A stretch of 64,000 nucleotides of DNA from Patescibacteria group bacterium (GTDB lineage Bacteria > Patescibacteriota > Gracilibacteria > Peribacterales > Peribacteraceae): NCBI GenBank assembly GCA_023263945.1, contig JALQTW010000003.1:57297-121296 (forward strand), read 5' to 3'. The first letter of the stretch is position 1. The number at the start of each line of letters is the position of its first letter. Of the stretch, positions 28,123 through 36,154 are shown in pieces. The notes beneath the pieces were generated by a model, which was not told the DNA's origin, ran no database searches, and was given only the letters and a program-made list of their open reading frames with translations. Both the position numbers and the translations under genes were made by a program.

Positions 28123-28686
28123 TTATATTTTTATCACCTTTTTTAGATCCCCATACACCTCTTCCACTCCCCGATTTCCCTGAATATCGATCAACCTTCC
28201 TTGTTTTCGATACTCCTCAATGACCGGCCGCGTCTTTTCTTCAAACGTATCCATGCGACGGTTGATGATGGAGAGATCGCTATCATCTTTTCGTCCTTCT
28301 GCTTTTGCTCTTCCAAGAATCCGCTGGATCCCCTGTTCGCGCGTGAGGAGAATCTGAAGAGCGGTAAAATCGCGGCCTGCTTCTTTCATGATTGCATCAA
28401 AATCCCGCATTTGATCCAGATCTCTCGGAATACCATCAAAGAGAACCTTTTGATCCTTCGGCCGTGCCATCACCGCCTCCTTCACCACCTTCATGATGAT
28501 CTCGTGTGGAACCAGATGCCCTGCATCAATGTAACTCTTCACCGTGTTTCCCAGTTCCGAGCCCGATGCGGCGATCTTCCGTAACTCTCCTCCCGCTTCA
28601 AACTGTTCATACCCAAATTCACTGCAGAGCTTTTTAGCCTGCGTGCCTTTCCCGGAGCCTTGAATGCCAAAGAGAACGAGGTCCAT
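28123..28686 (-). CDS. adk: Adenylate kinase
   Basis: A 187-residue short adenylate kinase (no zinc LID domain) that balances ATP, ADP and AMP. The P-loop is GIQGSGKGTQA. FDGIPRDLDQM replaces the usual DGFPR, and GGELRK replaces the usual TGDMLR, so it is divergent. The LID region has AKAEGRKDDSD with the catalytic Arg, followed by IINRRMDTFEEKTRPVIEEY. A TAGAAT box ends 6 bases before the ATG, so adk may also have its own leaderless transcript. Confidence 0.93.
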   Translation of the reverse strand: MDLVLFGIQGSGKGTQAKKLCSEFGYEQFEAGGELRKIAASGSELGNTVKSYIDAGHLVPHEIIMKVVKEAVMARPKDQKVLFDGIPRDLDQMRDFDAIMKEAGRDFTALQILLTREQGIQRILGRAKAEGRKDDSDLSIINRRMDTFEEKTRPVIEEYRKQGRLIDIQGNRGVEEVYGDLKKVIKI

Positions 28687-28690
28687 ACTT

Positions 28691-28888
28691 CTATTCTACC
28701 CGAAGTAAATCGCCTTTTATCTTTGCCCTTCGATAATTACTGCGAAAAGTTCTTACCCGGCGAAGAATTTCTTTGTCTGAAGCATCCTCTCGAATACTCA
28801 TTTCAATAAGACTTGCTGCACGAGTATCTTCTTCATGATCATAAAAATCTCCCAATATGAGACTATTAGGTGAGTTTTTCATAATCAT
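28691..28888 (-). CDS. Small basic hypothetical protein between secY and adk
   Basis: A 65-residue protein, unrecognised. An acidic part (GDFYDHEEDTRAASLIEMS) is followed by a basic tail RRVRTFRSNYRRAKIKGD. The likely starts (28888 or 28882) overlap the end of secY, so it would be coupled to it. The adk -10 box lies in its last codons. Confidence 0.6.
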   Translation of the reverse strand: MIMKNSPNSLILGDFYDHEEDTRAASLIEMSIREDASDKEILRRVRTFRSNYRRAKIKGDLLRVE

Positions 28889-30146
28889 GAGCAAGAAGCT
28901 GCGCATTGATCTGACGAATGAGCTCGAGCACCACACCTACGACGATGATCAATCCTGAGCCGGAGATAATGAGGTCTGAGCTGGAGAGTGTTCCCTGACG
29001 TGTGAAGAGGAGCGGAATGATGGCAACAATGCCCAGGAAAATACCTCCCCACAGGTTTAAGCGCGTACTGGTGCGCTTGAGGACTTCTGCTGTTTGCTTT
29101 CCAGGACGAACACCGGGGATGAATCCCCCGCGCTTCTGAATGCTTTCTGCAATGTCATCTGGCTTGAATGTGACAGACACATAGAAGAAGGTAAACGCCA
29201 GAACCAGTAAGAAGTAGAGCACCACATACAGAACGCTCGGTGCGCTTGGGTTAAGGTTTAATTCGATGAACGATTTGATTGCCGCAAAGCGAGGAGCAGT
29301 AGAAAGAAGCTGCGCAATAATGGCAGGGAAGGTGATGAGCGAAATGGCAAAGATGATAGGAATCATTCCTGCCTGGTTCAGGCGAATTGGGATATTTCCT
29401 GCAACACCACGACCTGCACCCTGGTTTGCATAGGTGATGGGAATTTGCTTGTGTGCATCGGTAAAGAGCACCACAGCAACAAGCATCGCCAGCGACACAA
29501 TGAGAAACAGGTAGAACGCTGTCAGTTTTTCACCGCCGGCGTAGAACATAGAAGACACCGTCTGCGGAATGTTCGACACAATACCGGCAAAGATGAGGAG
29601 CGAAATACCGTTTCCAATTCCCTTCTCTGTAATGATTTCCCCAAGCCACATGGCAAAAATACAACCCGTGGTCACAATCGCCATCGGCACTAAAACACCT
29701 GGGAACGTGACATCCACAATACCGTTTGCTCCTCCCTGATTCAGAAGAATCAAAAATCCGTAACTCTGGAGGAAACCGAGTGGCAGTGTAAGCCAGCGTG
29801 TGTACCGGTTGATCTGCTGCTGACCTTGCACTCCTTCCTTACTGAGCGCTTCCAGTTTAGGGAAAATAACGGTGCAGAGCTGCAGAATGATGGATGCATT
29901 GATGTACGGAGAAAGACCCAACATGACGATGGAGAAGTTCTCAATGGCACCACCCGTGAGAGCGGTGAAGATACCGATGGCACCTGCAGAACCGCGACTA
30001 TCTAAGAACGATTTCAGGAGCGTTGGGTCTGAACCCGGAATGGGAATATGCGCCGTTACACGATATGCGAAAATAAGGGCAATCGTGAGGAAGATCCTCA
30101 TGCGAAGGTCCGGGGAACGCCAGAGTTGCTGGAGGTAGAGGAACAT
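28866..30146 (-). CDS. secY: SecY, protein translocase channel
   Basis: A 426-residue ten-helix membrane protein that forms the export channel. It begins LQQLWRSPDLRMRIFLTIALIFAYRVTAHIPIPG; the plug region follows. Later segments GLSPYINASIILQL, GIGNGISLLIFAGI and IPIRLNQAGMIPIIFA are typical. The cytoplasmic loop KRGGFIPGVRPGKQT contacts the ribosome and SecA. I chose the ATG at 30146, 11 bases after the rplO stop. Confidence 0.97.
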   Translation of the reverse strand: MFLYLQQLWRSPDLRMRIFLTIALIFAYRVTAHIPIPGSDPTLLKSFLDSRGSAGAIGIFTALTGGAIENFSIVMLGLSPYINASIILQLCTVIFPKLEALSKEGVQGQQQINRYTRWLTLPLGFLQSYGFLILLNQGGANGIVDVTFPGVLVPMAIVTTGCIFAMWLGEIITEKGIGNGISLLIFAGIVSNIPQTVSSMFYAGGEKLTAFYLFLIVSLAMLVAVVLFTDAHKQIPITYANQGAGRGVAGNIPIRLNQAGMIPIIFAISLITFPAIIAQLLSTAPRFAAIKSFIELNLNPSAPSVLYVVLYFLLVLAFTFFYVSVTFKPDDIAESIQKRGGFIPGVRPGKQTAEVLKRTSTRLNLWGGIFLGIVAIIPLLFTRQGTLSSSDLIISGSGLIIVVGVVLELIRQINAQLLAHDYEKLT

Positions 30147-30156
30147 TGCGTACAGA

Positions 30157-30591
30157 TTACACCAAAGTGACGGAGCCACCTGCGGATTCAATGGCAGTCT
30201 TCGCACTCTTGGAGACAGCGTGCACCGTGAGTGCAAACTTTTTCGTGACCTTTCCGCGGCCCAGGAGTTTTACAGGTTTATTCGTCTTTACTACTTTTGC
30301 CCTCTTCAGAGAAGAAGCATCGTATGAACCCGCTTCCAACGTTTCAAGAACATCAAGGTTGAGTGGCTCACATTCAATGCGGTTAGGATTCAAGAATCCT
30401 CCCAATTTTGGCTGACGACGAATGAGCGGTGTTTGACCTCCTTCAAAGCCAAGTCTGCGTCCTTTTCCAGCACGAGACTGTTGACCTTTTGTTCCACGAC
30501 CACCGGTTGTTCCGCCGCCTGCAGCATTGCCGCGTGCGACGCGCTTTTTTCGGTGCGTAGAGCCGGAATAAGGCTTTAATGTATGAAGCAT
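30157..30591 (-). CDS. rplO: Ribosomal protein L15
   Basis: A 144-residue protein: HTLKPYSGSTHRKKRVARGNAAGGGTTGGRGTKGQ, then RRQPKLGGFLNPN and the C-terminal KFALTVHAVSKSAKTAIESAGG. The gene for L30, which normally precedes it, is absent, and other genes fill the space to rpsE. It has its own promoter at 30605-30633. Confidence 0.97.
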   Translation of the reverse strand: MLHTLKPYSGSTHRKKRVARGNAAGGGTTGGRGTKGQQSRAGKGRRLGFEGGQTPLIRRQPKLGGFLNPNRIECEPLNLDVLETLEAGSYDASSLKRAKVVKTNKPVKLLGRGKVTKKFALTVHAVSKSAKTAIESAGGSVTLV

Positions 30592-30604
30592 AAGAGCCGA
30601 AAGA

Positions 30605-30633
30605 GAGTACTGGGAAACAGAAAGGATGTAAAG
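30605..30633 (-). promoter_or_regulatory. Promoter of the rplO-secY-adk group
   Basis: TTTACA and TACTCT with a 17-base spacer, 13 bases before the rplO start. It would restart transcription after the unrelated genes that interrupt the cluster. Confidence 0.7.
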
Positions 30634-30826
30634 GGCGTCTTGACGCCATAAAAGGACCGTCCTACAGTGCCGCTCGGATGCATCGTTCGTTGCTTCTTAG
30701 CGCTCTCCTGAGCCTCCTCCTTACGGCGGAAGGCAGGTCGCGCGCGTGATGCAGTAACTTCATCACAAGCCGAGCCTCCCTTCCAAGCGAGGTGCGGGAT
30801 TTTTTTATTCTTTTCTCTTTCTTTCT
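30634..30826. other. Hairpin-rich intergenic segment
   Basis: No reading frame is convincing here. It contains GGCGTCAAGACGCC, CCTCCTT with AAGGCAGG, TGATG with CATCA, and GCTCGG facing CCGAGC, so it could fold into a branched RNA of about 150 bases. I tested it by eye against SRP RNA, RNase P RNA, tmRNA and 6S RNA consensus segments and found no match. Confidence 0.35.
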
Positions 30827-31108
30827 ATGTCACCTCTCGACCGTTCAAGATTTCCAGCAGATTGTCAGGAACTTTCCGATGATGCTTTATATCGCATTGA
30901 AATTAGTGGCCTGACAGGATCAATAGCCGATCTCTCTCGAAACATTGAGAATCCTGCGGTATTAGAGGAAGTTGTAGCAAAATTAAGAGGAGCACTTGCT
31001 TTCATGGAAGGGCCTTCTTCTGAACCTGATGAAGTAGGTATCAATAGTTGGGAAATCGACCCAGATGCTCGCCGTGAAGTGGCTGCAGTATTGAATCCAT
31101 CATCATAA
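30827..31108 (+). CDS. Small acidic hypothetical protein
   Basis: A 93-residue soluble protein on the strand opposite the ribosomal genes, unrecognised. Predicted helical with an acidic C-terminal half. It has a C/T-rich leader (TTCTTTTCTCTTTCTTTCT) before the ATG, and an inverted repeat right after the stop. Its position inside the ribosomal cluster is odd. Confidence 0.6.
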   Translation: MSPLDRSRFPADCQELSDDALYRIEISGLTGSIADLSRNIENPAVLEEVVAKLRGALAFMEGPSSEPDEVGINSWEIDPDARREVAAVLNPSS

Positions 31109-31141
31109 ATCCCCCGGACCGCACGCGGCGGCTGGGGGATT
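31108..31141. terminator. Hairpin after the 30827 gene
   Basis: AATCCCCC pairs with GGGGGATT around a GC-rich inner stem. There is no T-run, so its strength as a terminator is uncertain. Confidence 0.5.
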
Positions 31142-31172
31142 CGGATCGATCAGTTGGCATCCGTGCCTTACT

Positions 31173-31334
31173 TTAGGCTGTTGCCTTCATGAACGTTCTT
31201 GAGGGAATGACCGTAAATTTCCCTCTGTATACATGGCGCTTTCCGCCCATTCTGATGACCAAGCAATTCGCATTTTGCTCGATCACGCGAGCAATGGCAC
31301 CATTGGCCAATCTCACTAAACGTTTTCTGAGCAT
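31173..31334 (-). CDS. 53-residue basic protein
   Basis: Too short for routine calling. It reads LRKRLVRLANGAIARVIEQ, then NCLVIRMGGKRHVYRGKFTV, and looks like a small beta-barrel or KOW/SH3-like RNA-binding fold. It has the only clear Shine-Dalgarno-like sequence in this part (GGAGG, 5 bases before the ATG). It stands where rpmD (L30) would be expected, but I see no L30 similarity. Confidence 0.6.
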   Translation of the reverse strand: MLRKRLVRLANGAIARVIEQNANCLVIRMGGKRHVYRGKFTVIPSRTFMKATA

Positions 31335-31616
31335 TGCATCCTCCAACTGATCTGTATTCTGTCTCCTTATGTGGATCCACTACATAAGTGGTAAAGACAG
31401 ATCTCTGGAGGATGAGAGGTGGTGTGAAAGATCAAACAAAAACGTCCTTCCGGGGAGCGGGAGGGCGGGTATATGCTTCTTGATTCTTTTCTCTTTACTT
31501 CTTATACGCATATACAGCCCGGCCGCTCCACTTATTCATGGAGTTCGTACGGACGTAGATAAACGTACAAGTATGCATCTGCGAATAGAGTAAGGAGATT
31601 CTTTCTTGCTTGTCAA
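31335..31616. other. Intergenic segment
   Basis: I see no convincing gene. It holds the GGAGG ribosome-binding site of the 53-residue gene at its left end. A TATACGCATATA stretch near 31502-31513 could be part of a minus-strand promoter. Confidence 0.3.
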
Positions 31617-32123
31617 TCATTTTGCCAACACTTTTCCAAACTCCTCCGCAGCCTTCGGTCCATTTGCGGTAACAATTATCCCATCAACGGTGACAGGTTC
31701 TCCTGTATACATTGCTCCATTCTCAATCAAGATCTGATCGGTCTGGTTATCTTCATTCCACACGGTCGCTCTTTTACCTCGGAGCACGCCTGCTTTGGCA
31801 AGGATCGTCGGTGCGATGCAGATGGCACCTAACACTTTCCCTGCCTTCACCGTTTCCTGTGCAATGCGATGCGCATCAGGATTATCCATCAACTCTCGTG
31901 CACCAGGTCCGCCGATAAACGCGATGCGATCGAACTCGTCCACAACGACGTCTCGCAATGCGATGGTTGCCTCTACCTCTCCTCCAAATTTTCCAACACA
32001 CGTTCCTTTTTCTGTGCTTGCTACTCGTACCTCGTAACTCGAGCCTCGTAACCCGTTCACCGTTCCCTCAAACTCATGATCTTGAAATCCCCTGTGTGCG
32101 ATAATCACCAGCACTTTTTTCAT
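31617..32123 (-). CDS. DJ-1/PfpI family protein
   Basis: A 168-residue protein of the DJ-1/ThiJ/PfpI superfamily (deglycase, chaperone or amidase-like). The nucleophile elbow is GAICIAPTILAKAG, with Cys where expected; the usual following His is replaced by Ile. The segment FDRIAFIGGPGARELMDNP and the end VTANGPKAAEEFGK fit. The first strand and helix (GLRGSSYEVRVAS) are written with heptamer words. It has its own TATAAT box 9 bases before the ATG, so it is an insertion with separate control. Confidence 0.88.
   Translation of the reverse strand: MKKVLVIIAHRGFQDHEFEGTVNGLRGSSYEVRVASTEKGTCVGKFGGEVEATIALRDVVVDEFDRIAFIGGPGARELMDNPDAHRIAQETVKAGKVLGAICIAPTILAKAGVLRGKRATVWNEDNQTDQILIENGAMYTGEPVTVDGIIVTANGPKAAEEFGKVLAK
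32021..32055. repeat. Heptamer array I, inside the DJ-1 gene
   Basis: Five units: CTACTCG, TACCTCG, TAACTCG, AGCCTCG, TAACCCG. The word is the same as in array H at 22759. It encodes part of the conserved fold, so coding function is kept. Confidence 0.8.
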
Positions 32124-32132
32124 AACGAAGCG

Positions 32133-32159
32133 ATTATACAGGATTGCTTACTCACTCAA
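32133..32159 (-). promoter_or_regulatory. Promoter of the DJ-1 gene
   Basis: Perfect TATAAT, 9 bases before the ATG, with a weaker TTGAGT 15 bases upstream. It overlaps the end of rpsE. Confidence 0.6.
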
Positions 32160-32768
32160 TGCTCCCTTCGATTTCTCCTCTGCTTCTTTGCGGCTGATCA
32201 TTTTCACATTCGTGTTCATCTCTTCTTTCTTTTCCTCCTTCTTAGGAGCTTCATCCAGCGTCACCATTCCCTTTGGCTGCTTGAGAGCCTTGAGAGCGAG
32301 TATGGCTGCCTGAGCATTGACGAGCTTGTTCTTGGTACCAAAGCGCTTGCTGAGAACATCTTTCACACCGGCAAGATCCAGAATTACACGGAGAGCACCA
32401 CCGGCAATGACTCCCGTACCGGCAGAAGCAGGGAGCAGACGGAGACGCGCTGCTTTGTACTTCACGTTTACTTCGTGCGGAATCGTGCCATCACGAACAA
32501 TTGGTACGCGTATCATGGCACGCTTTGCGTCCCTAGCAGCTTTCTGCACAGCCTGCTGCACTTCACCGGCCTTTCCTGTTCCAATGCCTACCTTTCCTTT
32601 ACGGTTTCCAACGACGACCACAGCGCGGAAGCGCATACGGCGTCCACCTTTCACCACACGCGTCACACGATCCAGCGCGAGCGTTGTCTCTTCGTATTCC
32701 TTCGGTTCGCGTCGCTGATCACTGCGACGGTCACGCTTGCGGTCTGGCTTGGAGGTTTTTGCAGTCAT
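32148..32768 (-). CDS. rpsE: Ribosomal protein S5
   Basis: A 206-residue protein. The S5 core has TTLALDRVTRVVKGGRRMRFRAVVVVGNRKGKVG, then GTGKAGEVQQAVQKA and the second domain AGTGVIAGGALRVILDLAGVKDVLSKRFG. Charged extensions flank it: a Lys/Asp/Arg-rich N-terminus and a Glu/Lys C-terminal tail of about 35 residues. Next downstream is the DJ-1 gene rather than rpmD. Confidence 0.97.
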   Translation of the reverse strand: MTAKTSKPDRKRDRRSDQRREPKEYEETTLALDRVTRVVKGGRRMRFRAVVVVGNRKGKVGIGTGKAGEVQQAVQKAARDAKRAMIRVPIVRDGTIPHEVNVKYKAARLRLLPASAGTGVIAGGALRVILDLAGVKDVLSKRFGTKNKLVNAQAAILALKALKQPKGMVTLDEAPKKEEKKEEMNTNVKMISRKEAEEKSKGALSE

Positions 32769-32777
32769 AGAAGAAAA

Positions 32778-33062
32778 TTATGGGAGTTTATCGGCACCTT
32801 CGCGAAGATGAATTTCTTGAGGATCGGTCACCACCTCCACTTTCTCTGCAGCGATCTTAATATGATGTACGTCACCGCTTGTATGATCCGGAAGAGAAAG
32901 ATTTGCGACACCACTATCAATCGAGCCGTCAAAACGAGTGTCAGTGGTTAATGGAATCGCATTGCCAATTTGCTTGCGAATCTCATCGAGCGCATAAGAT
33001 TGTACATAGAACGCAACAGCGATTGGCTGTCTATTCATCGATGAAGAAGGCATTGTTTCCAT
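32778..33062 (-). CDS. Orphan protein between rplR and rpsE
   Basis: A 94-residue protein, unrecognised, lying in the ribosomal cluster 3 bases after the rplR stop and 9 bases before rpsE. Predicted alpha/beta: AVAFYVQSYALDEIRKQIG then VHHIKIAAEKVEVVTDPQEI. It must be co-transcribed with ribosomal proteins. An alternative start eight codons in (Met-9) is possible. Confidence 0.7.
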   Translation of the reverse strand: METMPSSSMNRQPIAVAFYVQSYALDEIRKQIGNAIPLTTDTRFDGSIDSGVANLSLPDHTSGDVHHIKIAAEKVEVVTDPQEIHLREGADKLP

Positions 33063-33065
33063 AGA

Positions 33066-33413
33066 CTAAAATTGTAATCCGCCTTCCCGGGCGGCGTCGG
33101 CGAGCGCTTTGATGCGCCCGTGATACTTGCGACCGTTTCGGTCGAACACGACCGTGGTCACCTTTGCGTCTTTTGCTTTCCTTGCAAGAAGTTCACCTAC
33201 CTTCTTGGCAGCATCCATCCCCTTGCCTTTTGCTTTTGCCTCGACGGAGGATGCGCTCACAATGGTCAGTCCTTTTTCATCGTTAATCATCTGCGCAGAG
33301 ATGCGCGTGAGGGAACAGTACACCGTCAGGCGTGGACGCTCGGCGGTACCGTTCACTTTCGCGCGGATGCGCTTCTTTCGAATCTGCCGACGATGAGAGA
33401 GGGAAGAAGACAT
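33066..33413 (-). CDS. rplR: Ribosomal protein L18
   Basis: A 115-residue 5S-rRNA-binding protein: RRQIRKKRIRAKVNGTAERPRLTVYCS, later ARKAKDAKVTTVVFDRNGRKYHGRIKALADAAREGGLQF, the conserved end. It starts 3 bases after the rplF stop. Confidence 0.97.
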   Translation of the reverse strand: MSSSLSHRRQIRKKRIRAKVNGTAERPRLTVYCSLTRISAQMINDEKGLTIVSASSVEAKAKGKGMDAAKKVGELLARKAKDAKVTTVVFDRNGRKYHGRIKALADAAREGGLQF

Positions 33414-33416
33414 AGA

Positions 33417-33974
33417 TTATGCAGCAGCTTTGGCAACAGCAGCCTTTCCTGGCTTGCGTCGTACATGTTCATCACTGTAGCGGATTCCTTTTCCTTTGTA
33501 GGGCTCTGGCTTTCTGAATTCGCGGATGTTTGCAGCAGTCTGACCGACAAGCTGTTTATCGATCCCCTTCACCGTAATGAAGGCCTTGTTCTTTTCATCT
33601 TGTACGATTTCGATGCCGGCGGGGATGGGGAAGTCCACAGGATGGGAAAAGCCGAGGCTCAGGTTGAGAACCTTTCCTTTCACCTGTGCTTTGTAGCCTA
33701 CTCCGATGATCTCCAGTTTCTTTTCGTATCCTTCAGAAACACCCTTCACCATATTGGCGAGGAGGCTTCTGATGAGCCCGTGACGTGCACGTGCTTCATC
33801 CGTATCTGCATTGCGTGTCACGGTGACATTGTTCTCTTTCACTTCAACACCTACTTCTGGAAGAAGCATCAGAGTGAGCTCACCTTTGGAACCCTTCACA
33901 TGCACGTTCGTGTCCTTCACTTCAACGGTGACACCAGAAGGAATGCCGATGGGTTTTTTTCCAATGCGCGACAT
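33417..33974 (-). CDS. rplF: Ribosomal protein L6
   Basis: A 185-residue protein: SRIGKKPIGIPSGVTVEV at the start and VRRKPGKAAVAKAAA at the end. RIGKKPI, NMVKGVSEGYEKKLEIIGVGYKA and the closing PEPYKGKGIRYSDE are family marks. I chose the ATG at 33974, one base after the rpsH stop; the longer upstream frame is spurious. Confidence 0.97.
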   Translation of the reverse strand: MSRIGKKPIGIPSGVTVEVKDTNVHVKGSKGELTLMLLPEVGVEVKENNVTVTRNADTDEARARHGLIRSLLANMVKGVSEGYEKKLEIIGVGYKAQVKGKVLNLSLGFSHPVDFPIPAGIEIVQDEKNKAFITVKGIDKQLVGQTAANIREFRKPEPYKGKGIRYSDEHVRRKPGKAAVAKAAA

Positions 33975-33975
33975 G

Positions 33976-34359
33976 TTAAGAGACAGTACAGAGAATTTCA
34001 CCACCCACCTTCTTTGCACGAGCTTCGGTATCTGTAAGAAGACCAGAGCTTGTAGAGAGGATAGCCATGCCAAATCCGCTGAGGACCGGCTTCGTTTGTG
34101 ACGTGTTAAGATAACGCCGTCGGCCGGGAGCACTCTCGCGCTTTACAGTCAGCGTACGTCCTGGGACGAACGTCACCGTGATCATTTCTTTTGGCTTTGC
34201 TCCGCTCACTTCCACATTTTCCAAGTACCCTTCACGCTTCATGAGTTCGCAGATGCTTTGTTTGATCGTAGACCACGAGAACGTGCACGAGTCATGACGC
34301 GCGTGTTGCGCGTTTCGCATGCGTGTGAGCATATCGCCGATGGGGTCTGTAACTGGCAT
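33976..34359 (-). CDS. rpsH: Ribosomal protein S8
   Basis: A 127-residue 16S-binding protein: TDPIGDMLTRMRNAQHARHD, a middle REGYLENVEV, and the C-terminal GFGMAILSTSSGLLTDTEARAKKVGGEILC. I chose the ATG at 34359, which gives the normal TDPIGDM start. Confidence 0.97.
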   Translation of the reverse strand: MPVTDPIGDMLTRMRNAQHARHDSCTFSWSTIKQSICELMKREGYLENVEVSGAKPKEMITVTFVPGRTLTVKRESAPGRRRYLNTSQTKPVLSGFGMAILSTSSGLLTDTEARAKKVGGEILCTVS

Positions 34360-34370
34360 AAGAGAGAAAA

Positions 34371-34595
34371 TTACCAAGAAGATTTTCGGACACCCGGAAT
34401 CTCACCTTTGTTTGCAAGTTCACGGAAGCAAATGCGGCAGATGCCGAAGAAGCGCATATAGCCGTGGCGGCGTCCGCAGAGTTGGCAGCGGTTATAGACA
34501 CGCGTCGCCATCTCAGGATGGCGTCCTTCGGCCTTTGCCTTGCGGTAAGCGGTCATCCGCTTCTTCTGGCTGTTGAGGAGTGCGCGTCGTGTCAT
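34371..34595 (-). CDS. rpsN: Ribosomal protein S14, zinc-binding type
   Basis: A 74-residue protein with the zinc pairs CQLC and CRIC, a short spacer with [11 protein letters not shown], and the end [13 protein letters not shown]. It is slightly longer than the 61-residue zinc form because of an N-terminal extension. Confidence 0.96.
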   Translation of the reverse strand: MTRRALLNSQKKRMTAYRKAKAEGRHPEMATRVYNRCQLCGRRHGYMRFFGICRICFRELANKGEIPGVRKSSW

Positions 34596-34625
34596 GAAAA
34601 GAAAAAGAGTAGGGAGGATACAGGA

Positions 34626-35198
34626 TTACGCTTTGGATTCAACTTTTCGGTCTCGTTTAAAGGGGAACCCAACCTGTTTGAGAAGCGCGAGCGCTTCTGC
34701 ATCGGTCTTGGCTGTTGTAGAAATTTGGACCTGCATGCCGAAGATTTTGCTTGCCTCCGGAGCAGGAAGTTCCGGAAAGATGGATTGATCGCGAACACCA
34801 ATGGAATAATTCCCGTGACCATCCATGGTTGTTGCAAGTCCGCGGAAGTCACGCACGCGGGGAAGAGCGTAGCCCACCAAACGATCTAAGAACTGGTACA
34901 TGTGTTTGCCACGAAGTGTGACCGCCATTCCCACCACCATGTTCTCGCGAATTCCGAAGTTCGCAACAGACTTGCGTGCCTTCCTCACACTCGGTCTTTG
35001 ACCGGTGATGGTGGCAACGGAGTCTGCAATGAACTGCTGAATTTCCTTGGAGTTGTACTTTCTTTGATTCAATCCGACGTTCACTGTCACACGCGTAATA
35101 CGTGGAAGGGCATGCACATTCTTCACGGAGAGCTCTTTTTTGAGCGCTTCTGTAATAGGTCCCTTGAGCCGTTGTTGGAGTGGAGTAAAGGTAGCCAT
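34626..35198 (-). CDS. rplE: Ribosomal protein L5
   Basis: A 190-residue protein that binds 5S rRNA and contacts P-site tRNA. It has ITRVTVNVGLNQ, TGQRPSVRKARKSVANFGIRENM, VTLRGKHMYQFLDRL and LPRVRDFRGL. It ends in the family region QISTTAKTDAEALALLKQVGFPF. It starts 3 bases after the rplX stop. Confidence 0.97.
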   Translation of the reverse strand: MATFTPLQQRLKGPITEALKKELSVKNVHALPRITRVTVNVGLNQRKYNSKEIQQFIADSVATITGQRPSVRKARKSVANFGIRENMVVGMAVTLRGKHMYQFLDRLVGYALPRVRDFRGLATTMDGHGNYSIGVRDQSIFPELPAPEASKIFGMQVQISTTAKTDAEALALLKQVGFPFKRDRKVESKA

Positions 35199-35201
35199 AG
35201 A

Positions 35202-35789
35202 TTAGGAACCGCGGGAACCGGCACGAGACTGACTTTGTGTAGGACCAGGCTTGGGAGCATTTTCAACACCCGGAACATCATGTCCTGTAGGATCTTCACT
35301 GTGAGGGAGGGCATCACTGCCAAAGCCCATTTTCTTCCAGAATGGAGATTTCTTGGGGGAGGGCGAAGAATCCGAGGATTTCGAGGAAGACGAGGATGTT
35401 TCTTTTATCGTACTCTTCGCTTTCTTTGTTTCCTTAGCTTCCTGAGCTTCCTTCGAATCCTTAGCTTCCTTGGGCAAGGCCGATCGTCCAAGCACTGCGC
35501 CCGTCGTCTTTGCAATACGGACCTTCTTTCCTTTTTCATCAATCTTCATCCCCACACGTGTCGGTTTGCCTTTTGCATCTAACAGCATCACATTGCTTGC
35601 ATGAATGCTTGCTTCAAAGTGCAAACGTTGACCTGCTGATTGCGGTGTTTTCTTCACATGTTTTGTACGCATGTTAATGCCCCCAATCACAAGGCGGTTT
35701 TTTTCCGTGAGAACTTTCAGGACCGTGCCCTTCTTGCCACGGTCTTTGCCGCTGATAACCAGGACGGAGTCGCCCTTATAAATTTTCAT
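35202..35789 (-). CDS. rplX: Ribosomal protein L24 with long repeat-encoded tail
   Basis: A 195-residue protein, nearly twice the usual length of about 105. The first 100 residues are normal L24: [35 protein letters not shown] and [10 protein letters not shown]. The remainder is disordered: [18 protein letters not shown], then Ser/Pro-rich, written partly in 9-base repeats. Its ATG overlaps the rplN stop. Confidence 0.94.
   Translation of the reverse strand: MKIYKGDSVLVISGKDRGKKGTVLKVLTEKNRLVIGGINMRTKHVKKTPQSAGQRLHFEASIHASNVMLLDAKGKPTRVGMKIDEKGKKVRIAKTTGAVLGRSALPKEAKDSKEAQEAKETKKAKSTIKETSSSSSKSSDSSPSPKKSPFWKKMGFGSDALPHSEDPTGHDVPGVENAPKPGPTQSQSRAGSRGS
35425..35469. repeat. Nonamer array N2 in rplX
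   Basis: Five units on the plus strand: TTTGTTTCC, TTAGCTTCC, TGAGCTTCC, TTCGAATCC, TTAGCTTCC. They encode the Lys/Glu/Ala tail of L24. Confidence 0.85.
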
Positions 35790-36154
35790 AAGACGTCAGG
35801 AGCTTGAGAAATAATTTTTTGGAATCCCGCAACGCGCACTTCGCGGGCAACGGGGCCGAAAACACGTGTACCTTTGGGTTCCTTGTTGCCGTCGATAATG
35901 ACGCATGCATTGTCATCGAACCGGACAGCAGAACCGTCTTTACGGCGAATCATGGATTTTGTGCGGACAATCACAGCGCGCTCCACAGCTTTCTTCTTTA
36001 CGGTTCCACGGGGTGCTGCTTCCTTGACCGCAATCACAATTACATCCCCCGCATTCGCATAGCGACGCTTGCTTCCACCCAGCACTTTGATGCACATACA
36101 GGACTTTGCACCCGTGTTGTCGGTCACGTTGAGGATGGTTTGCGCCTGAATCAT
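35786..36154 (-). CDS. rplN: Ribosomal protein L14
   Basis: A 122-residue protein, normal length: [26 protein letters not shown], then ADGDVIV-like [16 protein letters not shown] and the signature [30 protein letters not shown]. Both ends overlap neighbouring genes by 4 bases. Confidence 0.98.
   Translation of the reverse strand: MIQAQTILNVTDNTGAKSCMCIKVLGGSKRRYANAGDVIVIAVKEAAPRGTVKKKAVERAVIVRTKSMIRRKDGSAVRFDDNACVIIDGNKEPKGTRVFGPVAREVRVAGFQKIISQAPDVL

Noticed and set aside
30634-30826. SRP, RNase P, tmRNA or 6S RNA gene
   Set aside because: The region folds, but none of the conserved core sequences is recognisable on either strand.
31369-31593. Plus-strand frame with a hydrophobic stretch
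   Set aside because: No promoter or family signal, and it overlaps the leader of the 53-residue gene.
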